A DNA stretch of 64,000 bases from Smittia aterrima. Taxonomy: Eukaryota; Arthropoda; Insecta; Diptera; Chironomidae. The position numbers were made by a program, and so were the translations under genes. The notes below the pieces were generated by a model. It searched no databases. It worked only from the letters and a program-made list of their open reading frames with translations, and was not told the DNA's origin. The stretch covers positions 9,000,243 to 9,064,242 of the forward strand of contig CP093829.1 of NCBI GenBank assembly GCA_033063855.1, given 5' to 3'. Each line of letters starts with the position of its first letter. Position 1 is the first letter of the stretch. Positions 46,949 to 57,200 of the stretch are shown here, piece after piece.

Positions 46949-47620
46949 ATCTAAGTTGATCCTACAAGAGAGAGAGAGAAAAAAAGCATTACGATCTTAC
47001 GAAGTGAAGAAATGAGAAAAAGGATGAAAATGATTTCTGTTTTGTTTTCTTTTTGCATCTTTCCCGATGCATTTTGTATAAATAAGCTTACAAATTGAAA
47101 AAAAGAGTTAATATTGAAAATTCCTTGAAACAGTGATCATCCGAGTGTTAAAAGAATTCAAAGGTGAAAAATAATCGTTTAAAACTTTAGAAGTGCAGTC
47201 GCCAAATTTCCTTGATATTCTTTATTGCAAGATTTCAAAATCCTCAACAGCAATAACTAACCTGGAACAAATGTAAACAACGCGAATGATATAAATCCAT
47301 TTACACTCTCCACGCTGGATCCAAACGAAGATATTTTAAATAAAACAATTTACAGTCGCAAAAGAACTGTTACAATAAACATTTTTTAAGAATCTCATTT
47401 AATTTCAGTTCGTCGTATGTATTTTGCACTTTTTCAATAGTTTTTAAGTTTGTTGGTTCTAAATGAAAACAACTAAAGCCTTCAAACGAAAATGTATTTT
47501 ATTTTCGCTCTTGCTTTCATTACTCGTTGGTAAAAATCTCAAATATCGACGATTTATTTATTTGATTTTGAATAAAATTTGGCAATTTTAATTTAAAATG
47601 AGTCAATGACTATCTTTTTG

Positions 47621-47775
47621 ATTCTCAGTCATTATTTCTTCCAATTCCTTTCAATTCACAAACTTCCAATATTTCAAACTTTCTTCATCGTATTTTAAAT
47701 TCTTCTTCATCGATTGATTGAGGTGGGAGGTTTGTTACTTTCAGCATTAAATCTATTAAATATTTTAGATTGGCA
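47621..47775 (-). pseudogene. Decayed copy of the 3' end of the adjacent F-box gene
   Basis: Reading the minus strand gives NLKYLIDLMLKVTNL, then SIDEEEFK, then RKFE, matching NLKYLLDSMPKVRNL, SIDEEDFK and RKFE near the C-terminus of the F-box protein encoded just upstream (48015-49592). An in-frame TGA and a frameshift interrupt it; the frame after the shift reads LEEIMTEN as in the intact gene. Upstream similarity fades beyond about 47780. It is therefore a truncated tandem duplicate. Confidence 0.75.
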
Positions 47776-48014
47776 CCGCTAGAATATTCTTGCAAACTTA
47801 GTTCAAAAAGTTTATATTTCGATTGACAAAAAAAATCATAAATCCGAAACTGATTGTTAGGAAATATGATTTCTCGTTTTATCCAAATTCGCTCTTCTTA
47901 TATGAAAATACGCGGAATTTTCTAGTCACCCTCGTATTCTAAGAATTATTTACCAGTGGTACTTTACACATTGACTTGGCTTGGACGGTGGTATTTGCGA
48001 GGAATTATGTATAA

Positions 48015-49592
48015 TTAATAATTATATATAGTTTTTTGCAAATCATGTGTCCCACTTGGTTTGGCTATCTCTAACGAAGTATAATTCTCGGTCATAATTT
48101 CTTCCAATTCCTCTAAGGCAACTCCTTTTAAAAAACGAACTGTCAATTTTTCAAACTTTCTCTTCAGTGATTTCAACATTTTAAAATCTTCCTCGTCAAT
48201 TGATTTGAGTGAAAGATTCCTCACTTTCGGCATAGAATCTAATAAATATTTTAGATTGGCGTTATCACGTTGAAACAATCTCAGATCAGTAATCGAGGTT
48301 GAAATTTTTTTTTTAACTCCATTCTCGAGAAATTCCCCAAAACCCACGAGGGTGAGATTCTTTAATTTAGGCATTTTCAAGATCAAGTCGAAGATGGTTA
48401 CTCTGTCTTCTCCCTTTGCTCTGATCAACAATATTTCAAGATAACCGCTTTGAGATTTAAGGAAGTTCAGAAAGTTTGTGACATGATCACAGTTCCAACT
48501 GTATCGAATAACATTAGCTATTGTCAAACTCTTGAGCTTAAATTGAAACTTTTTCCAAGATTCATCTTCGAATACTTCATTTATGTATTTTGAAACAATT
48601 ACGAGACTTTTCAATTTATCAAAGTTTGTGAGCATTTTTGTTAAAATTTCTTTGCCATAACAGTCAACTAAAGTGAGTTCTTCGATAGCAATAGAGTTTA
48701 ATAAACATCTGACCAAATTGTTGTCAAAGCTTCCAACTGTATCTGTGTGGAAACCCAAAAGACAAATTTTAAATTGTTTCAGCTTCGGAAACTTTAAAGC
48801 TTCAAAAGATTCAATCTCTGAAGATGGATCTTCAAATGGAAGAAGCGCAAAGTGATCGACAGAAATCCTTTCGACTGATGATTCGATTGCTGATAAGAAT
48901 CTCCACAAATCCAGTTTCTTTCTAAAATAAACATTTTCGAGTGAAACATTTTTCCATTCGTGAGTCTTACTATAAAAGAAATCAAGTTCTGAATCGGTCA
49001 CGAAGTCTCCGACTCTCCGAAGATTTCCATTTCCATCTTCTACATTCACTTTCCATCGTTTGATTTCAATGCACTGATACAGCCTCGAGCTGTTCTTCAA
49101 CCGATTGAAATCTTCCGACTGAGTCGTACTTTTATCTTTAAAAACAATTTTAGTTTTGCTAAAATTTTCTGACGAAGTGGTGAAGTTGTGGTAGCTTGGA
49201 TAGAACTTATTTTGAATCCCAACCAAATTTTCATCGTTAGCAACAAAATCTCGATCAAAAACAATTTGAATTTTCTCCATGAGAACTTTCGACAAAGCGA
49301 TGAAGTTAAACCAACTTGGACTGACTTCTGAAGTTGCTAAAACGTCTTTGCTACTAAAATGTTTTAAGATCATCTCAGGAATGTCGAGAAAACGTGAGAA
49401 ATATTCCAATGGATCCATGTTCGTCAGCTCAGGTAATTTGATGATTTTCTCTTTTGGCTTTCCATTCAAAATTTCCTTTTTGTCTGCTTTTGTTTCATCC
49501 TCTGCCTTGCTATTAACAATTGGAACTTCAATGGAAATTTTTCGCTTCGATGACATTTCCTCAGTCGAGATCGGTGTTGGGCTTTTCTCCAT
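48015..49592 (-). CDS. F-box and leucine-rich repeat-like protein, fast-evolving family
   Basis: Intronless 525-residue ORF. A charged, Lys-rich N-terminus (about 60 residues) leads to an F-box (residues about 62-105: DPLEYFSRFLDIPEMILKHF then SSKDVLATSEVSPSWFNFIA), which should recruit Skp1 and so a cullin-1 ubiquitin ligase. The rest consists of irregular leucine-rich repeats such as LKQFKICLLGF, LEILLIRAKG and LKNLTLVGFGEF, probably the substrate-binding surface. The substrate is unknown. I do not assign a named orthologue; such genes form expanded lineage-specific families in some flies and midges. A damaged copy of its 3' end lies downstream and a foldback element lies just upstream, consistent with recent local duplication. 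Confidence 0.75.
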   Translation of the reverse strand: MEKSPTPISTEEMSSKRKISIEVPIVNSKAEDETKADKKEILNGKPKEKIIKLPELTNMDPLEYFSRFLDIPEMILKHFSSKDVLATSEVSPSWFNFIALSKVLMEKIQIVFDRDFVANDENLVGIQNKFYPSYHNFTTSSENFSKTKIVFKDKSTTQSEDFNRLKNSSRLYQCIEIKRWKVNVEDGNGNLRRVGDFVTDSELDFFYSKTHEWKNVSLENVYFRKKLDLWRFLSAIESSVERISVDHFALLPFEDPSSEIESFEALKFPKLKQFKICLLGFHTDTVGSFDNNLVRCLLNSIAIEELTLVDCYGKEILTKMLTNFDKLKSLVIVSKYINEVFEDESWKKFQFKLKSLTIANVIRYSWNCDHVTNFLNFLKSQSGYLEILLIRAKGEDRVTIFDLILKMPKLKNLTLVGFGEFLENGVKKKISTSITDLRLFQRDNANLKYLLDSMPKVRNLSLKSIDEEDFKMLKSLKRKFEKLTVRFLKGVALEELEEIMTENYTSLEIAKPSGTHDLQKTIYNY

Positions 49593-49728
49593 AATCTTTA
49601 TCTTTAGCTAAAAAGAAAAAAAAAATAATTAAAAATATCTAGAAGAAAAAATAGTGCGAGCAGTTGATGATACCCCTTCGAATGTTGAGAACAAAATGAA
49701 GAAACGGATTTTTTTTTCATATATCAGA

Positions 49729-49831
49729 ACTGAACTCGTTCCAAGTAAGGGTCTAACTGATCCTTAACAGGTAAAATATATTTGACTGTAAACGAACTTA
49801 CTGACCCTTAACTGCTTAGAAGGAGTTCATT
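49729..49831. repeat. Imperfect inverted repeat (foldback or MITE-like)
   Basis: The left arm begins TGAACTCGTTCCAAG and contains TAAGGGTC; the reverse complement of the right arm begins TGAACTCCTTCTAAG and also contains TAAGGGTC. The arms are 35-40 bases with a short loop. It lies between the F-box gene and the LRR-BTB pseudogene. No target-site duplication was identified, so transposon origin is only a suggestion. Confidence 0.45.
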
Positions 49832-49906
49832 TTTAAAATACGAAAACCAGTCAGAAAAAGTATTTCAAATAACAAAGTTGATAATCATTTTTTTTTCATA
49901 TTTTAA

Positions 49907-51013
49907 ATGGAACTCAATTGCGAATATTTAAATAGTTCATGGCTATTTTTACCTGAACAAGAAAGAATCTACACCTGCGATGTGGAGCAAGTGAAAATAT
50001 TATTTAGTTATTTTCAAAATAACTGGAAAGAGTAATGTCGTTAAAGTAATTTATGGTGATCATTGTTATAGAAAAAGTGACAAAGGCGTGAAATGCGTTA
50101 GGTTGACTCGACGGTGTTCTCTCCAAAACTTTCCTCGAGGTCTCCATAAACATTTTCCTAATCTCACAAGGTTGCGAATCGATACTACTGGCATCAAGGA
50201 AATTACTAAGAAAGATTTGAAATGACTCGAGCGTCTTGAATATTTGAGGATTTTTCGGGGTGATGTGTCATCTTTGGCCGATGATTTGTTCATCGACATG
50301 CCTCAATTAAGAGACGTCGTTTTCTGGAATCATAAGATAGAATTCGCTTCATCAAAACTTTTGGCACCTTTACTTGGAAGACCAGACCTTAAAGTGAAAT
50401 TCCAAGAAAAGTTTAACGCTGGCACATGCTGAACAGATGAAAAATTTACTTTCGAGGAAATGATGCAGCTTATCGACGAAAAGTGTGTTAAACCAGTTTT
50501 GCCAATTCAAGATCAACACATTCATCCTTTCTTCGTTTCTAAAATGAAAGAACTTTTGGATTCGGGAACTTTCTCGGACTTCAACATAATCGTCGACGAC
50601 AAGAAGTTCAAAGTACACAAAGCAATTTTGTCTACCCAAAGCAAAGTGTTCGAACAACTTTTTGAGGATCAAAGTGAATTAACTGAATTAAAAATTCAAG
50701 ATTTCAGTTCCAAGTCTGTAGAGGCTTTGCTCAACTTTATTTACAAAAATGAAATTTTAGAAGATGACAATGCAATGAGTAACTTCGAAATTGCTGACAA
50801 GTTTAAAGTAATCGCCATGAGATCAGAATACGAAGAAATTATTTGCGACCAACTTGACGACAGAAATTCTTGGGAAATATTTTTATTCGCTCACCGTTTA
50901 TCATCTCAACAACTCAAAGAAGAAGCTTTCAATTGAATTGATAAAAAATTTCCCAAAAAAATAAAGGGAAACAACTTATGGAGGATCCTGAGAAGCTGAA
51001 TTCTGTAAAATAA
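49907..51013 (+). pseudogene. LRR-BTB protein pseudogene
   Basis: Remains of an insect leucine-rich-repeat protein with a C-terminal BTB/POZ domain. From the ATG at 49907 it reads MELNCEYLNSS and IYTCDVEQVKIL, then meets TAA at 50033. In another frame from about 50091 the LRR region continues (LQNFPRGLHKHFPNLTRLRI), broken by TGA at 50223 and again at 50430, both within otherwise continuous homology. The BTB domain follows in the same frame (GTFSDFNIIVDDKKFKVHKA, then LSTQSKVFEQLFE) and ends at TGA 50934. A further frameshift leads to MEDPEKLNSVK and a stop at 51011-51013, which I read as the rest of the C-terminus. At least one frameshift lies between 50035 and 50091. The longest open part, 50460-50936, could still make a BTB-only protein of 158 residues; I think that less likely than a pseudogene. 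Confidence 0.75.
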
Positions 51014-51035
51014 TTTTCCTCCATCAATGAACTAA

Positions 51036-51111
51036 AATAAATTATTTAAAATATTTTCGAATTTATTTCTTCTAAATAAAACAGATAAGTTTACATTCTG
51101 GTATTTTAATT
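51036..51111 (+). repeat. Direct repeat copy B, just after the LRR-BTB pseudogene
   Basis: Partner of 46864-46948. It starts about 20 bases beyond the pseudogene's last stop, so it is probably the ancestral 3' flank (with an AATAAA) of an LRR-BTB gene. Copy A may then mark where another such gene once ended. Confidence 0.65.
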
Positions 51112-52436
51112 GAGTGGATGATGAGTCAATCAGCTTTTTCTCCTTAGGTTTCATTCTGAATTATTCATTTTTTGTATTTCGACAAGTCCGACGTCGTCTT
51201 CACGCTCCTAAAAACATCAAACAGTTTTTTTTTCTTTATTTTTATTTCATGAAGTGAGTGAAAATGAAAATTGTTTTATTCTTTGATAAGGCCTTTGATA
51301 AAGACGACGATGAGGCAATGTCCTAAATTTGCTAATGGTAAGGTTGTCTGCTTTGAAAAGATGAGTTTATGAGCTCGTGTGAAAGTATGTACAAGAATCT
51401 TAAAAGGCCGTCTCTAAAAACTGGTCTATAACAAACTCCTAATTATTTTTAAGGAATTAGAAAACTTAGTAATTCTTTCAAAGAAATAAAAAGTCCAACT
51501 GCAGAGCAGTCAGTTTTACTTTATAATTTGTAAAGCGAGAAATTTACCAAAGCGTCTCTTAAAATTCACAATTTCCCTTATTTACTTTTCCCTAAAATTT
51601 ATTCAACGTGTGATCATCTAACGACTCGATAAAAGTTACTACGAAAGTTCTTAAAGTTAATTCCGCTACTTTTAAGAATTTCAACACTAACTTGGGTTTT
51701 CTAAAATAATTTTGAGTGAAATTCATTGATAAACATTTCTCATAAACTACATATTGAGTAGGTGTCGTCAAAAAGTTTTAAAGCTTTCACGCAAATAATT
51801 TTCTTGTCGCTTTCAGTTTTGGTCATTGCAGTGAAATGTTCTTTTTTCTTCAGTTAAAGCTGAATTGAAATTTGAATTAGAAAAATCTATCAACAATTTG
51901 ATTTTAATATTTTAACTAAAGTGAAGGAGCTCGTTTGATTATTTATTCGATTATCGAGCTGAAGTGGAAATCACAACAAAGTTTTTTTTCATTAAATATT
52001 TCAAGACTAGTGCGGACTTTAAAATCTTCTCAGAAGCTTTCAAATAAACTTTTTTTTTATTCACAACTTTCATCCAAAGTTGTTCTAATCGAAACCTTTT
52101 TCTCGACTCTTAAAAAATATTTATCAACGAAATAATAATTTGAGTGATCATTTTTGATTTCATCGTCGGCGAGCCGCTAAAATAAAAAATCCGAATCCAT
52201 TTCTTCTTCTCAATGTTTTTGGACCACTTGGAGTTCTTTTCGGGGGAGTGATGAAGCTATTTACACATTATGAGCATTGGGTGACGTGCGATTGAGATGT
52301 GGTTGCGGGGACTAAATCCATTTGTTTGATCTGATGGAGGATCGTCTACGAAATGAAAGGTAAACCTTGAGGACCAAGTGCAAAGAGCTTGAAGGTTACA
52401 ACTCGATACTAACCTACGTCCCCACATTAAGTTATA
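51112..52436. other. Spacer and Slo2 3' UTR
   Basis: About 1.3 kb of AT-rich sequence. The right part should be the Slo2 3' UTR. I see no gene and no close AATAAA on the minus strand; the nearest candidate lies about 380 bases beyond the stop codon. Confidence 0.45.
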
Positions 52437-54254
52437 TCATACAATTGTTCCTTGAAGATGATGTTGAGATGGCGAGACCGATGGCGATGGTGGATCAGGA
52501 TTATTGATTTGAATTGATGTGTGCATATCGTTATGTTGATTAAGGTTCAGTCCCATTGACGATCCACTCATTGAGGGATTCACTCCGCTGCTGCTCATAC
52601 AAGGAACTCCAATTATCGGAGTCGGCTCTTCTGGTGGCGTAACCTGAAACACTCGAGCACAATTTCACAAATAAATCTCCAGAGAAAAATGAAAATAAAT
52701 CACCTCAAGGCCGATGCTACCGTTGAGGGAGAACTTGATAGGATTCGAGTGATTACTCGCTTGCATGAGTGTCGTGAAATGACTGATTCCAATTTCTTCG
52801 AGAGACGACTTTCGTCGACCAGTGTTCATTCCGATGTTAGGCAGACCTTGTCGTAAAGAACTTGAACGTCTCAGTAGAATATCATTATCGATCTAGAAAA
52901 TTTAATTATTTAGACTTGTGTCTGCTTCTCAAATTATAATTGAATTCACCCTCAGCGAGTTGCTTCGCCCTCGCGTCTGCCCAGGTTGTTGTGGACTGTC
53001 TGGAAGTGAAAGTGAATTTGATTTTGTTGTAACTAATGGAGGTGCACGAGGGCTCGGATAACCACTTTGCATTTGACCTCCGCCCATCTGGTTGAGTCCT
53101 ATTCCTGATCCTCGACGTGAATTCGATGCACCAGCATTAGAGTTTCCTAAGTTCATGTTCGAACAGAACGAGATGTTGGACTTTCTTCGGGAATTGTGTC
53201 GTTCGAAGGTTTTTTGTGCAGAGAAAGGTGAAGGTCTCACAATATATCTGAAAAGAAATTGAATTAGTCCTTCCAAAGTCTTCCTCTTCTCTCCTTTTGA
53301 CCGACTCACATTATGTCGCCCTCTTCAAGCTTTAAATCGCATGATGGATTAATGATGACGTAGGACAGGTGATTGCGCTTCTCACTGACTTCATCGTAGT
53401 CGTTGCTTGGAAGGTTCAACGACTCCATGCGACTCCTCACAAGATTGCCAATCTCAGCTCTTTCGATTTGTTGAGCATGATTGTCACGCGCTTCATCAAC
53501 CATGTTGATCGAATACTGGAATTGTCGTGAGAGGAAAACAAAGGGAAACTTTCAAATCGCTTCATTTTCGATCGAGCGCGCAATATTTCACAGAAAAGCA
53601 CAGAAATATGCATCAGATGGTGGGAAATAATGAAAATAAATTTGATGGAAAATATTTCATGTCTGGTAGTGTTTTCATTTCTCATTTTTTATCTCCTGGC
53701 GTAAAGGAAAAGCGAAAAATTCGGGGGAAAAGAAGAGAAATAAGCTCAAGCGCATTCAAGAATTCACAGAGCAGCTCGAACTTATTTTTAAAGGCAAGCA
53801 AAGTTGTCTAAGCAGAGTTTTAGTATAAGAAGCTTTTAGTCAATGACAGATATTTCATTCTATGGAAGAGAAAAAAGTCTTCCAAAAATTAGTTTGATTG
53901 AAAGTTGATGCAACAAGCAGAAAAAACTCTTAGATCTGAGGATATTTCTTGAAAATCTCTATCTCCAGTGATTTTAAATTTGTACTTACCATTGAAGTGA
54001 GAGTGGGGTTGGAAAGAAATTCTCTTAAAAGGGTCAGAGATAAGCTCTCACAAGAAAAGGCTCTTAACTTGGTGGACTTGAGTGCTTAGCGGGGAAAAAT
54101 GAGTGAATCTACTTACAGCTGATCCTCGACGGTCGCCACAGCCACCTAAGCACGAAGTTGACTTTCTAATCTGTTGCGGGCGATACGTAACTGGCTTCAA
54201 GCTCGACTCGGCACCTCCTCGAGCTTTTCCACTCGCCGTGCATTCCACATCATA
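52437..54254 (-). other. SLO2: Slo2 C-terminal tail exons
   Basis: Six exons encode the tail beyond RCK2. 54117-54254 (46 codons) and 53990-54067 (26 codons) are separated by a 49-base intron. 53310-53515 and 52950-53247 hold a conserved block (NMVDEARDNHAQQIERAEIG; GDIIYIVRPSPFSAQKTF). 52704-52892 and 52437-52643 are Ser/Asn/Pro-rich and low in complexity. The acceptor of the 53990-54067 exon is the least certain boundary. Confidence 0.75.
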
Positions 54255-57200
54255 CTAATTTTTCATTTTTAGAATTGAGTTTGAATTCAAGGCATGCGGA
54301 TAATGAGTGAAGCGAACAATTTGATAAAAAGTTATTTTTAATTCAATTTTTTTTTCGATTTGTGATTAGTTTTGGGTTTCATGAGATCTCTTTTGGAGAG
54401 TCCTGAGAGATGAGGTCTTGGAGTGAATTTTCTAATACTTTTGCTAGCTAATTAGGGTTTGCATCAACTTTAAGCTACTTTGGGTGATTGCTTGGTGATA
54501 AATCTGATTCATTGACATTGGGCAACAAAAGATAAAACATTTTGAGGATGAGTAATTGATGAATGGACATGCAATGAAGCGTCAACTAGATCTCAACCGA
54601 TAAACACGTCGCTAAGCTTCAAACGAACTCAAGTCAAAAAGAAGGAAGTCTAAGGGAACTCAAAACAATTCTAACTCTTACACTGATTAATAGTTTGACT
54701 CACTGTGTGCGTGTGCAACCAAATATCAGTTTGAAAAACAAATCTGACATCGCTTCGAAGAAAGAGAGAAGGACGAAATGATAAAGCTCCCGTTGAAGAG
54801 CAAAAATAGTTTCTTTGTTTGAACAGAAGTGATGGCTTTCTGATTTCGATTTGGTTGTTTAAGGATGAGCGATAAGAAGCGTTTCAAATGCAATGACTTG
54901 AGTTATTTACATGAACAACATCACGATCGAGCAATTTGTCAATCGCGTGATGCCACTCGGCAAACAACAAATCGATCTAATTGCTGAGAATGATTTCGAG
55001 ACAAAATAAAAGTTTGAGAAGCAAAAGTTTCAATCTTAGATAAAGAAAAGTTTAAAAGGCAAAACCCGGGAAGAGAAAATTGAAAGAACGTTTGAAGAAA
55101 TAAAATCGAAACTAACTAATCTGGTTCATGTCTGTTGGGAGATGCTTCTGTGGTTTGTTAATCGAAAGATTCGCCACAACTTAATAACTGTCGTTAAAGC
55201 TTTTAAGTCACAGCCAGAACATTTCACTCAGTTTAGTGACAAAACTTAAAAGCTTTCTTAATGAGTTATGAAAGTCTTTCTCGTGTTTAATGTGTGAGTT
55301 AAATCATAAATTGTTAGTTTGGTTAGTTTGCTCAGTCATCAAGGAAATGAAGCTTTTCTTTAAAAGCTTTTCGAAAGCTCATTTCAGTTCCTTGGCTCTT
55401 TCGTGTTTTTAAAGATAAAAAAAGCGAAATTCTTGAAATCGTTGCGTGAAAAAACTTTTCTTTTGCTCATGTGTGAAAATTTACTTTTTAATTAAATCAA
55501 GAGCGAGAGAGAGAGAGGCTTTCTGACTTTTCATCTGAGCATGAAAATGAGGATTTTGTGGAGGTTAAGATACGAAGTAAGGAGATGGGGGTGTTTTGAT
55601 GTTTTTGTTTTTTTGTTTTTTTTTGGGACTCACCGCTGGTTGCAATCGCACGCAATCTTTTTGTTTTCCAAACATTCCACCAAAACTAAATGGCGAATTA
55701 ATGGGCGAGCTACTCACATGTGACGCGTCCAAATTCGTCGTCTCTTGCGTTCGATAAATGCCGATTGGGATTTCGCAAGTCGTCGAGCAAAGCTTTTGAT
55801 AAAGTCGACCATAAGTGCGAATCCACATGTCATCCTTAGTGATTTTCATCTGCGAAGGAGAAGAAAGGAAAACACGTGAAAGTCTCTGTCAATTAATTTA
55901 GTATTTGAAAGCTTTTACCGAAGTCAGAAAACCACTTCCAGGAGCTTGGTCGATACCCAACAGAAGTCTTACAAACGTGATAACGTAGTCCTTAACAAAA
56001 GCCTGATACAGAAGCGTGTCGAGCATTGAAGCGCTGAAGACAGAGCCGGCAGCGAACGGCAGTCGAAACATGTAGGATATGTGTGAGCCTCGCTCCTTCT
56101 CTCGCTGCAAAGTAACGTGTTGATTCATCAGTTTCTGTCGTTGCTGTTCAGAGTGCCAATTTACCTTCTCCATTTTACTCAAGTGCAGTGCATACTTGTC
56201 GTGAGCCCTGAATTGCATGAATCTCATGTTGGAGCTCTGTGACAGCTCCGTAATGCTTTTGATTGTTGGGAAGAATCTGAGAAGGGATTATTACCATTTC
56301 AAATTGAATAACGATGTTCGATAGCACTCACTTGAACATCGTTTGAACAGCAACAATTGTATTACAATCACCCAAAGTGTCCTCTTCAGCAGAGTTTGAG
56401 ATTTCTTTATTGACCACGACGACATTCTCAGCGAGCGTGATACCAGCTCGTAATAAATCATCGAGACAGTCTATCGATCCGAGCATCCAATACACCTACG
56501 AAGGGAGATTACATCAATCAGTTAACAGGAGGAAAGGCCTCGAAATTAAATGAAAATTTAGGGCAAAGTGTGTTCCTTCAGTCAAACCGTTTGACGAACG
56601 ATAGAGATCGGGACACGAAAGGTCGAAGCTAATATTTTTAGCTCGAATATCTTGATTTTGTCTTAACGTTTGAACTCGTTTAAAGATAAAGCCAAAAGCA
56701 CAAACCAGTGGAAAGTAGGAAATCGCATCTAAGAACGCAATGTCAGGTCGCCGCTCGAGTAAGAGGATGATGGGGTTTAGCGATGTTTTTGATCGAAAGT
56801 GAGCACGCAACGGAATGATGAAGTTGTAAATGCCATTCGAAGCGTAATCCGCTGCTAAAATAATCGTTTTGTTCTGCCATTGATACTCTTTAGCGTTGCG
56901 ATAGCTGCAATGCTCACAGACCTGAGTCGAAGAAATGAAAGAAGTCAATGAACATTTCATTCGAATCGTTAAGTGTCTCACCTGAGCGAGTTGTAAGCAA
57001 CAGAGTGGCTTCTTCTCTTTCAACAAATAGCAGAGCGTTGGACTCACGCCAATGAATGGAGAGACTGGTGGAAATCCTTTAATAATTCTGTAACAACATT
57101 TCGAAGCAGAACTTTTCGTTAGTTTTCAAGTTCACTCGGCTGTGAGTAAAGAAAATGTTATGAACTCTCTCGCCGCGAGTTCTCCACATACAAGACTTTA

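Noticed and set aside
50460..50936. BTB ORF as a stand-alone gene
   Set aside because: LRR homology continues in the same frame immediately upstream past a TGA, and the expected C-terminus follows after a frameshift; a broken LRR-BTB gene explains this better.
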